NCBI GenBank assembly: GCA_015698045.1
Contig: BLAL01000242.1
Location: 687,001 to 751,000 of the forward strand
Length of the DNA stretch: 64,000 bases
Origin: Rhizophagus clarus
Taxonomy: Eukaryota > Glomeromycota > Glomeromycetes > Glomerales > Glomeraceae
Direction: 5' to 3'
Below the pieces are notes generated by a model. The model was not told the origin of the DNA and searched no databases. It was given only the letters and a program-made list of their open reading frames with translations. The position numbers were made by a program, and so were the translations under genes. Of this stretch, positions 11,910-22,289 are shown piece by piece. Every line of letters begins with the position of its first letter. The first letter of the stretch is position 1.

Positions 11910-12335
11910 TCAATCGTTAGATGTAGAAGAGGCAGAATGAGCAGAAGATTTAGAATATATAGAAGATGGATGTTTATTACTTCCGCTACCATTATTGTAA
12001 TTTTGTGTCGTAGAAATTACTAATTTATGTAAATATTCTAAAGAGAATTTTGATAAATCATATTCCACTTCACATGGAACATTATTTAAAGCAAACTTTG
12101 CGTTAAAAGTAGAAAATTGTTGATTATTCTTTTTGGGTAAATTTGTGTAAAAATTGTGAACGATCTCTTCAATTTTATTTACTTTATTAGAAATAATTTT
12201 AACGCATTCATTTGTCTCTTTACAATCAGAGCAAAGTTTAGGAGGTTTTCTTCTAACTCTCCTGTTTCCATTACTGTCGGGAAGAATTTTCTGAACATAT
12301 GGAGGCATCTTGTGTATTCTTATTTTTTGTGTCAT
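11910..12335 (-). CDS. Small CxDCK-family protein, copy 5 (unrecognised)
   Basis: About 141 aa from the Met that aligns with the start of copy 7 (MTQKIRIHK versus MSNKIRSQK); another in-frame Met lies three codons upstream at 12344. Counting from the chosen Met, the basic region is at 24-33 and Cys35, Cys38 and Cys44 sit in CSDCKETNEC. A probable coiled coil lies at 52-68. The conserved block FSTFNAKFALNNVPCEVEYD starts near 74 and continues SKFSLEYLHKL. The tail is Ser/Asn-rich (HPSSIYSKSSAHSASSTSND). Its 3' flank is shared, inverted, with copy 7 on the plus strand, so the two come from an inverted duplication. Function unknown; no secretion or membrane signal. Confidence 0.7.
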   Translation of the reverse strand: MTQKIRIHKMPPYVQKILPDSNGNRRVRRKPPKLCSDCKETNECVKIISNKVNKIEEIVHNFYTNLPKKNNQQFSTFNAKFALNNVPCEVEYDLSKFSLEYLHKLVISTTQNYNNGSGSNKHPSSIYSKSSAHSASSTSND

Positions 12336-12344
12336 ATTTTGCAA

Positions 12345-13017
12345 ATAATGAGATGCAATTTATTAAGTTTTTTTTTTAATATCGTTTTTAAAATCTCATC
12401 AAAGAAAGTTCTGGTGATTTATATATTTCTCATAGTTAAATATTTTATTTATTTGTGTTATTAAAATAATATTTAATTGCGTAAGGTTCTTGAGTTATTT
12501 CGGGCATTGCCATCTATATTACATTGGCTATTTCTCATAACCTTTACATTTAAACCAGAACAATTTTTTCTTTGTTATCAAAGATTATACAAAATGCGTC
12601 ATTTGAAGTTACTAATTATTTTATTGGACAAACTTAAACTAACCATCTTACCGTATATATGTGCACCAGTCCCATTTTTTTTCCAGTTACTGTACTGCAT
12701 CTAAAAATAAACATAATACCGAAAAAAATAATTATTAGTGTTCGATTTAACAGCATAAGTTCTTGTTGTTATTCCTTTGTTTCATTACGCCTACAGCCGA
12801 AAAAAAAATAAATAAATGATGAAAAGACCGTTTATTTGTATTTATTTATATGAGACATTTATCATAAATTATTAATTTTTTCGAAAAAGCAAAAGATGAA
12901 CGAATGACCTTTTAAGCATCATATATGAATTTAAAAATATATATCACATTCATATGCGTATAACGCACGTAATTGCTACTTTAAGACAACTTCAGCGATC
13001 TTACTAAAACAGTTAAA
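12345..13017. other. Intergenic, nothing recognised
   Basis: AT-rich spacer between copy 5 and the minisatellite. No conserved frame or RNA gene was recognised. Confidence 0.4.
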
Positions 13018-13353
13018 TAAATGTAAAATAAAATAATTAATAAATGTAAAATAAAATAATTAATAAATGTAAAATAAAATAATTAATAAATGTAAAATAA
13101 AATAATTAATAAATGTAAAATAAAATAATTAATAAATGTAAAATAAAATAATTAATAAATGTAAAATAAAATAATTAATAAATGTAAAATAAAATAATTA
13201 ATAAATGTAAAATAAAATAATTAATAAATGTAAAATAAAATAATTAATAAATGTAAAATAAAATAATTAATAAATGTAAAATAAAATAATTAATAAATGT
13301 AAAATAAAATAATTAATAAATGTAAAATAAAATAATTAATAAATGTAAAATAA
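13018..13353. repeat. 23-bp minisatellite, 14.6 copies
   Basis: Fourteen complete, identical copies of taaatgtaaaataaaata plus attaa (23 bp), followed by a partial fifteenth. No substitution was seen between units, which points to recent expansion or ongoing homogenisation. Confidence 0.97.
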
Positions 13354-13429
13354 TTATTTCATAGAGATAATCTAATATTGGTGTCCTTTTTTAGAAATCG
13401 ATATAAATTAAGGGGTTAAGTAGGACCAG

Positions 13430-13720
13430 AGTTCTGCAAAAATTGCCTTTCCGAACATGACTTCGTAAAATATAGTAAACCGAACGGCACGTGATGGTAT
13501 ACTTACTTAAGTCACGTGATGGTATACACAAGGCTTTGTGAGCAAATTGTCCCACCATCTTATCGTTGCAAAAAACAAAATTTTTAATTGGTATTGCCAT
13601 AAAACAATATCCAAATTTGTTGAATTCAAATATAAATATAAGATACCACGTTTTGATTTTATTTGTAATAAAAATAAGAATATTACTTCTTTGTTTTTTT
13701 CATGCGTATATTGTTTCACC
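13430..13720. repeat. Dispersed segment, copy also at about 23480-23720
   Basis: Shares ccatcttatcgttgcaaaaa, aatataaatataagat and aataagaatattact with 23480-23720. Inside it the word cacgtgatggtatac occurs twice (near 13490 and 13514). The overlapping small frames on both strands are not conserved between the copies. Confidence 0.7.
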
Positions 13721-14275
13721 TATGAATAATAATAAAACTTTTTTTTTTATTGTTATATGATCTTTTTTTTACTTACTTTAGGAAAAATTTGGAAATTTAT
13801 TACCCCTCATTCTGCAAGCCTTTTGATTAAATTACTAATAACAAGCATATTAAAATATGGTAAAAATTGGCATAACATTGCACTACAACCCTTTGTCTAT
13901 TATCATATGCGCGGATTTGCGGAATTGACCTCGAATCGTTTCATCCTCCTTTATTTTTTATATAAAAAATTTTAAAACTATGATCACTAAACAATGTTAT
14001 CACGTGCAAAGTAAATTAATTTAATAAATGTACATGAGTTTCAAAAAAATCATGTATTTTGATATCTTATTATTTAAGTCAAGCGAATTTATATTCAAAT
14101 AAAAGCAAAATTTGAGTAACATCTAATCACAGAATTTTCATGACAATGGGTTTAATATTACTAGTTAAATTATTTATTTTTGCAATAAATTATTTATTCT
14201 TTAAAAAAAAAATTATTTTTCTTATAGGTTATAATTTAAATCAGAAGATTATTCACCAAAATAACAATTAAGTAG

Positions 14276-14850
14276 CGATGATTCTAATAGTATTAAAAAG
14301 AAATTTTTTTATTAATAAGAAATAAGGTCACATAAAGCCTCTCCACCCTCTCAGATATTTGAACAATAAAATTTATCTAACTTTAAAACTAACAATAATA
14401 AATCTTTGTTATTATTTAAAGCAGTCTTAAAATCCTTTAAAATACGATATAAAAAAAAAATAAACAAATAAATCATACCAAGTTTAGTCCATAGTCCTAA
14501 ATCTTTACAGTTTCTAATTATTTCTTTGCATAATAGTGAGCATTAGAAAGTAAAAAAAAACAATTATTTATTATGTCTAATATGCATACAACATGAAATT
14601 TTTGGTTGTACCATAAACCCATTATTAACTTTAAAAACCCATTGTTGACTTTCACATTGTTTATGTATTTATGGGACGTATTTTATTACTGCATTTCATC
14701 ATTTTTTTTATCAGCCAGCACAAGATGATCATGTAATACAATTTGAATTAGGGTTGTGAAACAGAAATCACATTTTTTTCATCTTTTTTATAAATCCTAA
14801 ATTTAGGCTGATTCCACAAATCCGCGCAAATTTGGCTGCAAAATTTGGGA
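14276..14850. repeat. Dispersed segment, copy of 6440-7000
   Basis: Same sequence blocks in the same order as 6440-7000, with small indels. Here it is not joined to a recognisable CxDCK pseudogene. No gene inside. Confidence 0.8.
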
Positions 14851-14959
14851 TATTTTAATAAGCAAAATTCACAATAATTTTTATCACAAATTTGCTTGCA
14901 AAGTTTTAAATTGGTTTATGAAGATTTTTATTTAAATTTTTAAGTAAATACGAGAAATA

Positions 14960-15190
14960 TGACATGGCGCAGTAATAAGGCGCTCAGGATAGCGTAGGTT
15001 TCTGCTTTAGCAGAGGAAGGTTGAAAAGCTGTGGCTCCTTGGAAGGGAGCATAGCAGACATCCTTATATCACCTTACCGATCATTGCTGATCATATAGTA
15101 AATTAGGTGATATCGGACTTTAAAGCTTCCGCCAAAGCCACAGAAATTCGGCCGAAGCTTGAACCTTTTAAACGTTATGCAATCGTAACA
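14960..15190 (+). repeat. GC-richer segment, possible tRNA-derived SINE
   Basis: An island of more balanced composition. It contains ggcgcagtaataaggcgctc, resembling a tRNA D-arm/A box, then a ctgctttagcag hairpin and gaaggttgaaaagc, loosely like a B box. It then runs on for about 120 bp without resembling a tRNA. I cannot draw a full cloverleaf, so it may be a SINE or another structured RNA. Confidence 0.3.
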
Positions 15191-15371
15191 AGAAAAATTA
15201 TTAATGCATTCAAGGATTTATTAGGCATAAGATGCAATGAAAGAACCAATTAAAGGATCGACGGGACACCTAATAATTCCCGATAATGCATATAATAATA
15301 TTCGGTAATATGAACAAAATGGTATATTATGGTCTAAATTAAAAACTTGATATAATGAATTATATATTACC

Positions 15372-15852
15372 CTATAAAAAAAAAATTATTGTCCAAACAC
15401 TATTCGGTTATTTGTTCGGACATTAATCCTGTTCTGAACATTATTTACTTGACATCTATTGGACATTTATCATGATATTATTATATGTTTTTTATGTGGT
15501 CAAAAATTCTCAATCTCCGCATCTTGTATTAAATTGTAACAAATATTGTATAATAACGTGCGATCAGTGTATAAAATCTGAAAAAAATTATATGTGCACG
15601 TGTGCACATAAGACATTTTGTGCACAATCAAAAGATTTTTGTGCACAATAGTGCACATTTTTACTAATCTTATTAATATTTTTTTAAAAAAATTTTGTGC
15701 ACAATAGTGCACATTAAATTTTAAAAATTGTGCACATAAAAATTAAAATGTGCACATGATGTGCACATTGTGCACATGAATTTGATACACTGCGTGCGAG
15801 TGTTTGGAAATTAACTCTATTCTGAATATTGATTGGACAAACTTTTTTATAG
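15372..15852. mobile_element. MITE of the CCTATAAAAAA family with GTGCAC cluster
   Basis: Left end CCTATAAAAAAAAAATTATT followed by gtccaaacactattc; right end is its inverse (gaatattgattggacaaac followed by ttttttatagg). Related to the element at 2753-3401. Its centre (about 15594-15780) carries eleven GTGCAC palindromes, most in the form TGTGCACA. No coding capacity and no clear target duplication. Confidence 0.6.
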
Positions 15853-15859
15853 GAATTAA

Positions 15860-16735
15860 TATTCGGAAAAAGTTTTAATCCAAATATTTATATTAAAAGA
15901 TAGATTTCTAGATTATAAGATTATAAACCATACATAATTTGTCAATAAAATAAATATATGATAATGATTATTTTATTCTTATAATGAGAGAGTAAATGCT
16001 AAATTATTTAAAATAATAAATAGCTTATATAGCTTATGAGAAAGATTAATTTATGGTAAATAATATTATATAGCGATAAAAATTTTGAGAATATGACAAT
16101 AATTGCTTTCTTATAACAAAGTTAGATTTCTATTATTTTTCCGGAGTAATAAAATACAATAGTCATTTACGGTTCAATCATACTATATTATAGAATGTTA
16201 ACACAATACAACAGTTAGACAGAACTTATTTATGTAAACTATACTTCATCGTAACTAGAGTGGTCAAATAATAGTAAATTTAAGGAGTTCAACCTTATAA
16301 ATAGATAAAGAAAAATTAAAACCAAACTCAAATTGGAAAATTGACAAAGAAAAACATAAGATTATTCCAAAGGAGTTTACTCGCAGCGTACACGTCGGTG
16401 CTCACATTTCCATCCATGTGAATTATTGTAATTATGATAGAAATTTCACTTAATATTAATATATTGATCATTTTTATATTTTATCAATTTAGATTATTCA
16501 TCAATTTAAGGAGTCGCCAAATTAGTCCTACAAAACTAAGTTTACTCTTTCGGCACGAGCCGACCAAATTAAATGTAATTGAGATTCTCACCATTCCTCA
16601 ATACTACTAGTTGAAAAATAAAGCATTCATATTGTGATGCAAATACTTCGGAATATCTCGCATCAGTTAATTTCCGAGTAGAAATATAAATACAACTCTC
16701 ATTTCTAAGCAATTCATGATTTATTAATAATAAGT
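15860..16735. other. Intergenic upstream of copy 6
   Basis: AT-rich. Nothing recognised apart from the presumed promoter of the gene at 16740, in which I see no convincing TATA box. Confidence 0.4.
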
Positions 16736-16739
16736 TCCA

Positions 16740-17156
16740 ATGTCATCAAAAAATCATAGACAAGAAACGCGCGGAACACCATCATATGTTCAAAAAATTC
16801 GTCTCAATAATAATGCATGCAAGATAAAAAAAGGAAAACCTCCAAAGATTTGTCCTGATTGTAAAGAGACGAACGATTCAGTCAAAATTTTTTCTCGTAA
16901 AGTTGACAAAATAGAAGAAGCAATTGGCAATTTATATAAACAATCCTTAAAAAAAAACAAGAATAGACAATTATCTATATTTAATGCAAAATTTAAATTA
17001 AATAATATCCCTTGCGAGTTAGAATATGATTTATCAAATTTTTCTTTGGAAAATTTACATAAACTTGCAATTTCTATTACTACTCAACATTGTAACAACA
17101 ATGATAAACATCCGTCTTCTATCTCTTCTAATGATAATAAAAGTGATGCCAATTAA
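16740..17156 (+). CDS. Small CxDCK-family protein, copy 6 (unrecognised)
   Basis: A 138-aa protein beginning MSSKN like copy 1. Order of parts: N-terminal TPSYVQKIRLNN segment (13-24), basic KIKKGKPPK, Cys38 and Cys41 in CPDCKETNDS (the third family cysteine is Ser here), probable coiled coil 52-68 (DKIEEAIGNLYKQSLKKN), and conserved block LSIFNAKFKLNNIPCELEYD starting near 76, followed by SNFSLENLHKL. The tail is Asn/Ser-rich. It is the best intact match for broken copies 2, 4 and 8. Function unknown. Loss of one cysteine argues against an essential three-Cys site. Confidence 0.7.
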   Translation: MSSKNHRQETRGTPSYVQKIRLNNNACKIKKGKPPKICPDCKETNDSVKIFSRKVDKIEEAIGNLYKQSLKKNKNRQLSIFNAKFKLNNIPCELEYDLSNFSLENLHKLAISITTQHCNNNDKHPSSISSNDNKSDAN

Positions 17157-17200
17157 TTACTTAATACTTTCGCAACCTTATTCGACAATTTACTACCACA

Positions 17201-17536
17201 AACACGATAAAAAATTTATTTATGTATTAAGATTATAAGAATTAGATAAGATCAACCAATATTTATTATGTTATTATGTTAATTACTAAGATTTTAATAT
17301 TTTTTTTCGAACAAAGAAATCGAATTAATTGTGATGATTGGTCGCCGTGGCTTGTACATCTTATCATTTTAATAACACGATAAAAAATTTATTTATGCAT
17401 TAAGATTATAAAAATTAGATAAGATCAATCAATATTTATTATGTTAATTACTAAGATTTTAATATTTTTTTTCGAACAAAGAAATCGAATTAATTGTGAT
17501 GATTGGTCGTCGTGGCTCGTACATCTTATCATTTTC
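17201..17536. repeat. Tandem duplication of about 170 bp
   Basis: Units 17201-17370 and 17374-17536 both start aacacgataaaaaatttatt and end in acatcttatcatttt, differing by few substitutions and an 8-bp indel. They lie directly downstream of copy 6 and probably include its 3' untranslated region. Confidence 0.92.
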
Positions 17537-17539
17537 GGT

Positions 17540-18854
17540 TAGTTTAATTACACTACATATTTATTAGCCCAATTTTCTTTTTTAAGCTTTTAAAACTCTA
17601 TTTTTCAAAATTATTACTATTATAATTTATATAAATAAAATGTATTTTTAATTTTTACTTTTATCTTGTTAATATTAGTATACGTATCTTCCAATTTAAG
17701 AATCAATTTTCTTTCTTTTTTTTTTTTGTGGAAACACGCCCATTATATGCGCAAAATAAATAATCCTATTAAGCCTAAACCTAAAAGTATCAGCCCAAAT
17801 TTCGGTGTATCAATCGTAAATTTTTTTATTTGGTAAACAAATGACCAATCGGGGACGTCTAATTCAGATTAGCCTAGCGTCGCCGCAAAAATTGGTAGCC
17901 AGATTTATATATACAATATTTTTAAAACACTATATAACAAGTGTATTTAAACCCACTCTGCAAATTTGTTTAGAATATAAAATGAGGTTTTGAATGTCGT
18001 TTTTGACTTATTTGACTTTTTATCTTCGTTAAAAATTTATCATATGATCGGTAAATTCGTTCACTCATATGTAAAGTCAAAAACAGTATTCATAATCCAC
18101 TTTATTTACTTAAGTGAACTTGTATAGAAGGCTAAACTACGTTTACGTTATAAAATAAATTCAAATTAAATTAATAATATATGAATAATAATTAAACCCG
18201 CATTCATTATATAATCGACAATACCGAAGGTAATCTGACCAAACATTAGGAGTAAAAGATTTGTTTGCACCATAGTAAATTGTTATGTATTGTTATTTAT
18301 ATGGTTTTTACAGGATTTAGACAGAATACTCTGTTTATGTCTAATTTTTAGTTGAATGAGTATATATTCGTTAAAATGGTAAATATTGTTAATTTTCTCT
18401 TTGTAACAATTATATATTTTAATTAAATCTATTTTTATCTTTATAATTATGAATTTAAACGTTTATTCGCATGAAAACGTTGTTTATTTTTACATAAAAA
18501 AAATTAGTAATTCTTTAAGTGTATTTAATCAAATTCAATATCGTATATACATACTCACTACTAAGCATAATTGATAATCATGTATTTATCCGAAAGTTTT
18601 CCGAATTTTTCGGAAAACTACACGATTTTTTGCCAAATTATATTCCCTTCTTCAGAATAGTGTGGCTTGGTAGCTTGTAAACACATGTGTCGATACTTTT
18701 TGTTTTTATTTATCGAAAGAGATTTGTTCTTATGTATTTTGTTATTTAAAAGTACAAAACAGACGCGAAATTTTGTAAATAAGGACTACATTGCATGTAA
18801 TATTTTATATAATGTTTATTGTTTATAAGGCGGTTTAGTTTTAATTATATTTTA
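17540..18854. other. Intergenic, nothing recognised
   Basis: AT-rich. A small inverted repeat (gttttccgaatttttcggaaaac, near 18596) is the only structure noted. Confidence 0.4.
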
Positions 18855-18968
18855 CTAGCAGTTAAACCCGTTGCTCCGCAACGTCACATAAACATATACG
18901 TGATGTTACCGGTACAACGGTCAAGTCTAAAGTCTATAAACGTGATTTTTTATGCAGTTTACTCTATG

Positions 18969-19577
18969 TAGTGCTCTGCATGAGCCGGCTCGAGCCGAGT
19001 TACAGTCTAGCTCGGTTCAGCTCACTTTAGCTCGAGCTGGTTCGAGCTTTATTATCAGAAAAACGTTTCGCAACGTTTTTCATTAAAACAATTAAAAAAA
19101 GCGTTGCGAAACGTTTTTTTTAATTAAATTAATGTTGAAAACTTTTTCGCAACGTTTTTCACTAAAACAATTAAAAAAAACGTTGCGAAACGTTTTTTTT
19201 TTTAATTAAATTAATATTAACATTGAAAAACGTTTTCGCAACGTATTAAAAAAACGTTGCGAAACGTTTTTTTTTAATTAAAATAATATTGAAAAACGGT
19301 TCGCAACGTTTTTCACTAAAATAATTAAAAAAAACGTTGCGAACCGTTTTAATTATTAAATGTATGATAGATCGAGCTGGCTTGCGAGGCAGCTCGAGCT
19401 TTTCGAGCCGAGCCCCATTATCGACTCGGCTCGGCTCAGTCGTCGAGCTCAATAACTGGCTCGAGCTTTTTCAAGCTGGCTCGCGAGTCATCAAGCCATT
19501 TTAAACATGGTTCAGCTTGGCTCAGCTTGAACAGCTCAAGCTAGCTCGCGAGCCGGCTCGGCTCATGCGGAGCTTCA
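18969..19577. mobile_element. hAT-like MITE nested in the Helitron-like element
   Basis: Ends TAGTGCTCTGCATGAGCC and GGCTCATGCGGAGCTTCA form 18-bp imperfect terminal inverted repeats. They are flanked by a perfect 8-bp direct repeat ACTCTATG (18961-18968 and 19578-19585), the hAT target-site length. Subterminal regions are packed with GAGCC/GGCTC words. No transposase. The core (about 19057-19351) holds four tandem hairpin units. Confidence 0.88.
19057..19351. repeat. Four tandem hairpin units inside the MITE
   Basis: Each unit of about 75-80 bp is CGTTTCGCAACG, a spacer with attaaaa, then the inverse CGTTGCGAAACG followed by a T-run and AATTAAATTAATATT. In the fourth unit both arms are changed in step (CGGTTCGCAACG with CGTTGCGAACCG), so pairing is kept. 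Units 2 and 3 carry small one-sided changes. Confidence 0.9.
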
Positions 19578-19866
19578 ACTCTATGTTACGGTTTATACTA
19601 CTTTTGTTATATTTGTTTATTACTATTACTATTTATAACATAGTTCAAAAACATAAAATTTTTATAATGGTTCCAATTTACTGGTTTATAATTTATAATT
19701 ACTGTTCAATTTTATATAAACGTTACATGTACACAAGTATAAATTCGTAGCCTAAACGTTACGGATACACAGGTATAAATTGTAGTCTAAACGTTACGGG
19801 TACACAAATATAAATATGTAATCTAAACGTTACGGTAACACAGGAAAACAATTATTATATAGTAGA

Positions 19867-21655
19867 TTAACGCGTTAAAACAGTTATATTTATTACGAGT
19901 ACGTGAATTTCAAAGTGTACAATTTTTAACATAACCACACCTGGTAAAATAAAGAAGACATCTTTGAGCATTTTTCGTTCAAAATTTATATTGCCTTTTT
20001 GTATTTAATTTTTTTATTTTATTTTTATAATTGCCTTTATAATTCATCATTTTTACAATTTTTTGTTTGGACAACTAATTAAATGGGGTTATATGTTGTA
20101 TATCGTCTTGTGACATTCGTATTAGTTGATCGGTAAAATCTAAGCCGATTAGCCGAATTAATCAGTCTACTATGCTTGAAAGGCAATTGGCTAATTAGAT
20201 CGGCATAAACATTCAGAAGCGAATCCTCATATTAACAATATAGATAATGAGAATGTTAATCATCATTTCCGTGATCTTTGTTGAACCAATGAATTTTAAT
20301 CGTGGATGATGAATTACTCGTGCCAAAGATAGATATTTATGTTTCGAAATATAGATGATACTTTTAAATTAGATAAGATGATTATTTTAATTTTAATTAT
20401 TAACTTGGAATTCATACGAATGGGAAATTAAGATTGATGTAACAAACAATTACACATCGGCGTTTATTACTATAAGGATTTCCGTGATATTATGACAATA
20501 TTTTAGTAAGAGCGGATTATTGCAAAACATTTCTTTCAAATATAATTTTTTTACCAAGGTCAACATTTAAATTTGCATCAAAAATCCTTTTTCACGTATC
20601 TAGGAAATAAAATTAGACTAGAATAATTTTTATTGTAGATAGGCCACCTAACATTTAAGCTCTAATTCTAAATAGACTTCCATCTTTTTAAGCACAGTAA
20701 CCAGAGTAATTTTACTTATTGATTTTTTTTTTTTTATATAAACATAATGGTTATAAACATAATGAAACAAAGTGCTATCGCATAAATGTCTTTATTTAAA
20801 CTTTAAAGAGGATAAAAAAAAAACCGTTTATTTAGTACACTGTTATTTTTAGGCTTAGGTATAAATAACGTATAACAAAGGTCTTGTGATTTATTTGTTC
20901 GTTAACGCCGAAAATTAATAAATGAGGTTTAAAATGGTTAATTTGGTTTTATTTGTTTTTCGGTGTTATGATTATATAACTAAATTGAGTAACTTACTTT
21001 TATATATTGCGCGGTATTAAAGAAACTAAGTTCGTATCACAATTGATATGTTGTGTTATACTGAAAAAAATGTGACTGGTGAAAGCCCTTCAAATGATGC
21101 ATTTTGTTTCGTCTTCGACAACAAAGAAATTATTTTCTCATTATCCAACTATTATAAAGATGATAAAAATGGGCAGAAAAATTATTTTCATTATTATACA
21201 TAGCGTATTATAAAATAGCACCAATTAAAATTGTTACGTAAATCACTCAGAGATTAATTAGTTTAATTTTTTCTTACTGATACAAGATAAATAGTAAATC
21301 AATCGATGTATTGATGTAGTAACTATATTATTTAAAATCATAAGTAGAAATACTTGAAATACTTGAAAATACTTGCAAGATCTATTTTATTGGTCAGATT
21401 TATCAATTAAATCATAATATAAAAAATATTACCCGAAGTTCAATTAATAAAAAAGTCTTTCGTACTATTTTAGTATAAATTGCGCAATACCCGATTTAAA
21501 ATTATTATTTTTAAAACACAAATAAACAAATATTTAGTTATATGAGAAATTTATATAAATCACCAAAATTTCTTCGATAAACCGATTTTCCTTATGAACC
21601 AAAGAAAAGAAAAATAAAAATAAAAGTCCTTGATAAATTACATCTCGTTATTCGC
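19867..21655. other. Intergenic, nothing recognised
   Basis: AT-rich. No conserved frame. Short poly-T/A tracts only. Confidence 0.4.
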
Positions 21656-21660
21656 AAAAT

Positions 21661-22277
21661 ATGTCAAATAAAATAAGGTCACAAAAGACGACCTCATATG
21701 TTCAGAAAATTGTTCTCAACGGTAGTAACAACAGTAAAGTTAGGAAAAAACCTCCTAAATTTTGCCCTAGTTGTAAGGAGACAAGTGATTGCGTTAAAAC
21801 TCTTCTAGTAAAGTAAATAAAATTGAAGAGATCGTTAACAATTTTTATATAAATTTACCTAAAAAAGATAATCAACAACTTTCTACTTTCAACGCAAAAT
21901 TTACTTTAAGTAATGTTCCTTGTGAAGTGGAATATGATTTATCAAATTTCTCTTTAGAATATTTACAAAAATTAGCGATTTTTACGACACAAAATTACGA
22001 TAATAGTAGCAGAAACCATCATTCATCATCCATCTATCCTAAGTCTTCTGTCCCTTCTGCCTCTTCTAATCTAGCGACTGATACCTCTCGGAATTTCATT
22101 ATTTCTTCTTCTCATCTAAAACTTTCGTATTATTATTTACCGTTTATCAAAGTAGCACATTATTATGATCTAAACTTCCGATATTTTCGATATTTTAGGA
22201 AAAAATATATATATATATATAATTTTTTTTTACCTTTTCACGAACACAAATTACTATTTATTAAGTTTTTATTCTAA
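21661..22277 (+). pseudogene. CxDCK-family gene copy 7, one frameshift
   Basis: Opens with MSNKIRSQKTTSYVQKIVLN and runs through the basic region and Cys motif (CPSCKETSDC). A missing T in the run near 21806 then puts a TAA soon after. In the next frame the protein continues with NKIEEIVNNFYINLPKKD, the LSTFNAKFTLSNVPCEVEYD block and SNFSLEYLQKLA, then a Ser-rich tail and an extended hydrophobic end to 22277. Apart from this single 1-nt lesion it would be a full-length relative of copy 5, with which it shares 3' flank in inverted orientation. A sequencing error could restore it, so I call it frameshifted rather than dead. Confidence 0.75.
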
Positions 22278-22289
22278 GACATAAATAGT

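Larger units (their letters stand above)
18855..19866 (-). mobile_element. Nonautonomous Helitron-like element
   Basis: Read on the minus strand, it begins TCTACTATATAATAATTG at 19866 and ends in CTAG at 18855. A perfect 6-bp-stem hairpin (CGTTGC-GGA-GCAACG, 18869-18883) lies 10 nt before that CTAG. It sits between A and T (18854 and 19867), as Helitrons do. These are the standard Helitron end signals: 5' TC, subterminal hairpin, CTRR, A|T insertion. No Rep/helicase gene is present. Near its 5' end are four imperfect 40-bp repeats (taaacgttacgg...acacaggtataaat, about 19718-19845). A hAT-like MITE (18969-19577) has inserted into it, leaving about 400 bp of original element. Confidence 0.8.

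Noticed and set aside
13018..13353. 23-bp tandem array as a CRISPR or centromere array
   Set aside because: There are no spacers between units, the organism is eukaryotic, and 336 bp is far too short for a centromere array.
19246..19750. Frames at 19246-19452 and 19517-19750 as genes
   Set aside because: They lie across hAT-like MITE and Helitron-like sequence; codons come from repeat words.
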